A DNA stretch of 28,561 bases from JASHVB01 sp049522565. Its GTDB lineage: Bacteria; Pseudomonadota; Alphaproteobacteria; Acetobacterales; Acetobacteraceae. The stretch spans positions 1 to 28,561 of the forward strand of contig JBEKNT010000026.1 in the NCBI GenBank assembly GCA_049522565.1, in the 5' to 3' direction. The notes beneath the pieces were generated by a model. That model was given only the letters and a program-made list of their open reading frames with translations, made no database searches and was not told where the DNA came from. The translations under genes were made by a program, and so were the position numbers. Shown here in pieces: positions 26,327 to 28,561 of this stretch. Positions within the stretch are counted from its first letter, which is position 1. Each line of letters opens with the position of its first letter.

Positions 26327-26518
26327 GTGAGCGACGTCCCCCACAGTTCGTTTGGTTCGCCGCATCCGCAGGACACGGAAATCCCCCTGCGCATGGAAGA
26401 ACGCAGCTCCTATCCCACGCCGGGTGAGATCATCAGCCAGATCACTCGCGTGGTCGCCGTCTGTCTGGGTCTGGGCCTGCTGGCGCGCGTACTCGTCGCC
26501 TTTGTCGGCATGCACTAG
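26327..26518 (+). CDS. Small single-helix membrane protein
   Basis: 63 aa, unrecognised. A soluble acidic/Pro-Ser-rich N-terminal half (SDVPHSSFGSPHPQDTE) is followed by YPTPGEIISQITRVVAVC and one C-terminal TM helix (VVAVCLGLGLLARVLVAFVGMH). I prefer GTG 26327, because GGAG at 26318-26321 sits at SD distance; ATG 26315 is in frame but has no SD and adds four residues. Frame open further upstream is GC-shadow. It stands alone between the FHA operon and kdp, with a FixK/FNR-like box just after its stop. Existence is likely but unproven. Confidence 0.5.
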   Translation: MSDVPHSSFGSPHPQDTEIPLRMEERSSYPTPGEIISQITRVVAVCLGLGLLARVLVAFVGMH

Positions 26519-26548
26519 GATTCCGCCGCGTCGCGCGACGCCGGCCGC

Positions 26549-26562
26549 TTGATCCAGGTCAA
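26549..26562. promoter_or_regulatory. FixK/FNR-like binding site
   Basis: TTGATCCAGGTCAA fits TTGA-N6-TCAA with one deviation (G for A) from the full TTGAT-N4-ATCAA dyad. Together with the site at 8920-8933 it shares TTGATCCA. It is about 390 bp upstream of the first kdp-region start and 31 bp past the small membrane protein stop. Confidence 0.45.
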
Positions 26563-26686
26563 TGCATTGGCGGAAGCGCGGGGACACCTTGCCTCCAAAT
26601 TGGTAGAGGAAATGCCGCCGGGCCGTTGAACCCGGGGGTCGCGGAGCGATGCGACGTGGGTGAGGCTGCTGCGGTTCGCAGGAAGA

Positions 26687-26736
26687 GAATGCTGCGGGGC
26701 AACCCGATCACCCCTACCCTTGGTGTTGCGCACCTC
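26687..26736 (-). repeat. Interspersed extragenic repeat, copy 2 (inverted)
   Basis: Reverse complement of 2144-2193 with 13 transition differences over 50 bp and no gaps. It sits in the kdp upstream region, outside genes. Confidence 0.7.
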
Positions 26737-26791
26737 GCGTTGATTCGCTTCGCGGCTCAACCCCACGAAGCGCGAGAGGTTCCTACGGGTC

Positions 26792-26845
26792 TATATGCCG
26801 CCTATATGCCGCCGCGCCGCGCGCCACATCGAAAATATATGCCGC
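26792..26845. repeat. TATATGCCGC direct repeats, candidate operator
   Basis: Three exact copies of TATATGCCGC begin at 26792, 26803 and 26836. Spacings are 11 and 33 bp, so all three are in the same 11-bp register and would face one side of the helix. They precede the first kdp-region start by about 95-150 bp. Response regulators of the OmpR/KdpE family typically bind phased direct repeats; assignment to KdpE is inference. Confidence 0.5.
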
Positions 26846-26940
26846 TCGGCTTAGTTGCTGCCCCCACGACGCGACCACGCCCGCCCAGCGGCGGCGGATG
26901 CGGCCAAGCATCGCCAAGCTATTTCGAAAGGACCGTCGTC

Positions 26941-27024
26941 ATGCTGGACGTCATCTACTTGCTCGTGGGGGCCGCGTTCCTTGGTGCCTGCGTGCTCTAC
27001 GCCTATGCCTGCGACCATCTGTGA
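26941..27024 (+). CDS. 27-aa membrane micro-peptide at head of kdp operon
   Basis: MLDVIYLLVGAAFLGACVLY followed by AYACDHL. One transmembrane helix with a short polar C-terminus. AAAGGA lies about seven bases upstream of the ATG. It resembles the short peptides that precede kdpF/kdpA in other Proteobacteria (from memory) and KdpF in size and topology, but lacks the C-terminal RPE(R/P)F motif of KdpF. It ends ten bases before the first kdpF start. Presumed small accessory subunit of the Kdp pump. Confidence 0.68.
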   Translation: MLDVIYLLVGAAFLGACVLYAYACDHL

Positions 27025-27034
27025 GGACACGGCC

Positions 27035-27124
27035 ATGGTCATCGATTACCTGCTCGGCGGCGTCGTCACGATCGGATTGCTCGCCTACCTGGTCTTCGCA
27101 CTGGTCCGCCCCGAGCGGTTCTGA
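27035..27124 (+). CDS. kdpF: Potassium-transporting ATPase small subunit KdpF, copy 1
   Basis: 29 aa: MVIDYLLGGVVTIGLLAYLV then FALVRPERF. One membrane helix and the conserved LxRPERF end identify KdpF, which stabilises the KdpABC complex in the inner membrane. SD GAGGA overlaps the stop of the preceding micro-gene, indicating coupling. A very similar second gene follows after 11 bp. Confidence 0.88.
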   Translation: MVIDYLLGGVVTIGLLAYLVFALVRPERF

Positions 27125-27135
27125 AGCTCCCGGCG

Positions 27136-27225
27136 ATGACCTTCGGTGACATCCTGGGAGGCATCGTCTCCATCGGATTGCTCGCCTGGCTTGCGTTCGC
27201 GCTGACCCGTCCCGAACCGTTCTAG
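27136..27225 (+). CDS. kdpF: KdpF-like small subunit, copy 2
   Basis: 29 aa: MTFGDILGGIVSIGLLAWLA then FALTRPEPF. Same length as copy 1, and 17 of 29 residues are identical (shared LGG.V.IGLLA.L.FAL.RPE.F). SD is weak, so it may depend on coupling to copy 1. A tandem duplication of kdpF; both copies are intact and conserved in the same positions, which argues that both are made. Confidence 0.82.
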   Translation: MTFGDILGGIVSIGLLAWLAFALTRPEPF

Positions 27226-27253
27226 AACATCTCAAGCCGGAAGGCTGTCCCCC

Positions 27254-28561
27254 ATGACCATCAACGGATGGCTGCAGATCGCGCTCTATTGCGTGTTGCT
27301 GCTGCTGATCACCCGCCCGATCGGCGGCTACATGACCCGCGTATTCAATGGCGAGCGCACGACACTTTCCCCGGTGTTGCGCCCGCTGGAGCGCGTCACT
27401 TACCGGCTGTGCGGCGTCGACGAGACGCAGGAGCAGCATTGGGTGAGCTACGCGATCGCCATGCTGGCGTTCACCTTTGCCGGCTTCGTCGTGCTGTACG
27501 GATTGCAGCGGCTGCAGAACGTGCTGCCATTCAATCCGGCCAGCCAGGACGCGGTATCGCCCGACCTCGCGTTCAACACCTCGGTCAGCTTCATCACCAA
27601 CACCAACTGGCAGTCGTACGTCCCCGAGACGACGATGAGCTACCTGGTGCAGATGGCCGGTCTCACGGTGCACAACTTCGTCTCCGCCGCCACCGGCATC
27701 GCGCTCGCGGTGGCGCTGGTGCGCGGCTTCGCCCGCCGTTCGGCACAGACGATCGGGAATTTCTGGGTCGATCTGACGCGCTGCACGTTCTACATCCTGT
27801 TGCCGGCCGCCATCGTGGTGGCGCTGGTGTTCGTCTGGCAGGGCATGCCGGAGAACCTCGGCGCCTATACCGAGGCGACCACGCTGGAAGGCGCCAAGCA
27901 GATCATCGCCCAGGGGCCGGTGGCTTCGCAGGAAGTCATCAAGATGCTGGGCACCAACGGCGGCGGGTTCATGAACGCCAACTCGGCGCATCCGTTCGAG
28001 AACCCGACCGCGCTGACCAACCTGATCCAGATCCTGCTGATCTTCTCGCTCGGCGCCGGCCTGACCAACCTGTTCGGCCGCATGGTCGGCAGCGAGCGCC
28101 AGGGCTGGGCGATCTTTGCCGTGATGTTCGTGCTGTTCATCGCCGGCGCGACCGTGACCTACTCGGTGGAGTCGCAGGGCAATCCGGCCTTCACGCCATT
28201 CCACGTTGACCAAATGGCAAGCGATACCCAAGCCGGCGGCAACATGGAAGGCAAGGAGGTGCGGTTCGGCATCGCCGACTCGACACTGTTCACCACGATC
28301 ACCACCGACGCGTCCTGCGGTGCCGTCAACAACATGCATGACAGCCTGCTGCCGCTCGCCGGCGCGGTGCCCATGGTCAACATGATGCTGGGCGAGATCA
28401 TCTTCGGCGGCGTCGGCTCCGGCCTGTATGGCATGCTGCTGTTCGTCATCGTGGCGATGTTCGTCGCCGGGCTGATGGTCGGGCGAACGCCGGAGTATCT
28501 CGGCAAGAAGCTGGAGGCGAAGGAGGTCAAGATGGCCATGCTCGGCATCCTTATTCTCCCC
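27254..28561 (+). CDS. kdpA: Potassium-transporting ATPase subunit KdpA (C-terminus cut)
   Basis: 436 codons, open to the window end; family length is about 560-590 aa, so roughly 130 residues are missing. KdpA is the channel-like K+-binding subunit of the high-affinity KdpFABC pump in the inner membrane. Selectivity-filter loops of the SKT family are visible: NTSVSFITNTNWQSYVPE (first), TNGGGFMNANSAHPFENPT at 234-252 (second), and TTDASCGAVNNMHDS (third). RPIGGYMTRVFNGERT near the start is typical. ATG 27254 is preceded by GGAAGG at about ten bases. kdpB, C, D and E are expected beyond the right edge. Expression in the family is controlled by KdpDE under K+ limitation. Confidence 0.97.
   Translation, partial: MTINGWLQIALYCVLLLLITRPIGGYMTRVFNGERTTLSPVLRPLERVTYRLCGVDETQEQHWVSYAIAMLAFTFAGFVVLYGLQRLQNVLPFNPASQDAVSPDLAFNTSVSFITNTNWQSYVPETTMSYLVQMAGLTVHNFVSAATGIALAVALVRGFARRSAQTIGNFWVDLTRCTFYILLPAAIVVALVFVWQGMPENLGAYTEATTLEGAKQIIAQGPVASQEVIKMLGTNGGGFMNANSAHPFENPTALTNLIQILLIFSLGAGLTNLFGRMVGSERQGWAIFAVMFVLFIAGATVTYSVESQGNPAFTPFHVDQMASDTQAGGNMEGKEVRFGIADSTLFTTITTDASCGAVNNMHDSLLPLAGAVPMVNMMLGEIIFGGVGSGLYGMLLFVIVAMFVAGLMVGRTPEYLGKKLEAKEVKMAMLGILILP

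Larger units (their letters stand above)
26519..26940. promoter_or_regulatory. Upstream region of the kdp operon
   Basis: 422 bp without a supportable gene. It contains a FixK/FNR-like box (26549-26562), copy 2 of an interspersed repeat (26687-26736) and a cluster of TATATGCCGC direct repeats (26792-26845), each annotated separately. The kdp promoter probably lies in the AT-rich 26785-26845 stretch or just after it. Confidence 0.45.

Noticed and set aside
1..28561. CRISPR arrays, tRNA/rRNA genes, insertion sequences, phage genes, toxin-antitoxin pairs
   Set aside because: Looked for on both strands by eye; no regularly spaced repeats, cloverleaf-like segments or transposase/integrase motifs were recognised.

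Overview
The window is a GC-rich (mostly 65-72 % by eye), densely coding chromosomal segment. Gene content, pervasive SD-type start sites, FixK/FNR-type boxes and alphaproteobacterial-style extragenic palindromes suggest an alphaproteobacterium, most likely Acetobacteraceae-like. The family is an inference; no rRNA, tRNA or other marker gene is present to fix it.

Layout. 1-2009 (-): transketolase, cut by the left edge. 2251-2847 (-): periplasmic LTXXQ (Spy/CpxP-type) protein. 3187-5034 (+): secreted-looking protein of clearly lower GC with six 48/49-residue FG-GAP/VCBS-like repeats. 5150-8649 (-): SAM methyltransferase, GT9 glycosyltransferase and an Old Yellow Enzyme. 9246-11725 (+): a LemA/DUF2207 pair sharing an ATGA overlap. 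11886-13191 (+): pyridoxal kinase and a Nudix hydrolase. 13245-16992 (-): a tightly coupled glycan cassette, GT4 / radical SAM / GT4. 17088-17248 (+): a decayed second Nudix copy on the far side of that cassette. 17572-18789 (-): MFS transporter. 19282-20205 (+): CmoB-like methyltransferase with a glycosyltransferase-type tail. 20189-25975 (-): a filamentous-haemagglutinin-type exoprotein whose stop codon abuts the start codon of a TPR-CHAT lipoprotein-like protease. 26327-26518 (+): a small one-helix membrane protein. 26941-28561 (+): start of a kdp potassium-pump operon with a 27-aa membrane peptide, two tandem kdpF genes and kdpA, cut by the right edge.

How it fits together. Two GT4s, one GT9, a radical SAM enzyme and two methyltransferases point to synthesis and decoration of a cell-surface glycan, spread over several short transcription units. 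The repeat protein and the FHA-like exoprotein are probable surface or secreted products. The CHAT protein is the natural candidate to process or sense the exoprotein encoded just before it. The rest is central metabolism (transketolase, PdxY), transport and K+ homeostasis.

Most worth following up: (i) the FHA-CHAT pair without an adjacent TpsB pore; (ii) the GT4-rSAM-GT4 cassette bracketed by an intact and a decayed Nudix gene in the same orientation; (iii) the duplicated kdpF plus an extra micro-peptide, preceded by 11-bp-phased direct repeats; (iv) two interspersed repeat families, one whose two copies differ only by transitions; (v) two FixK/FNR-type boxes in intergenic DNA. All identifications are from reading the sequence; no database search was run.
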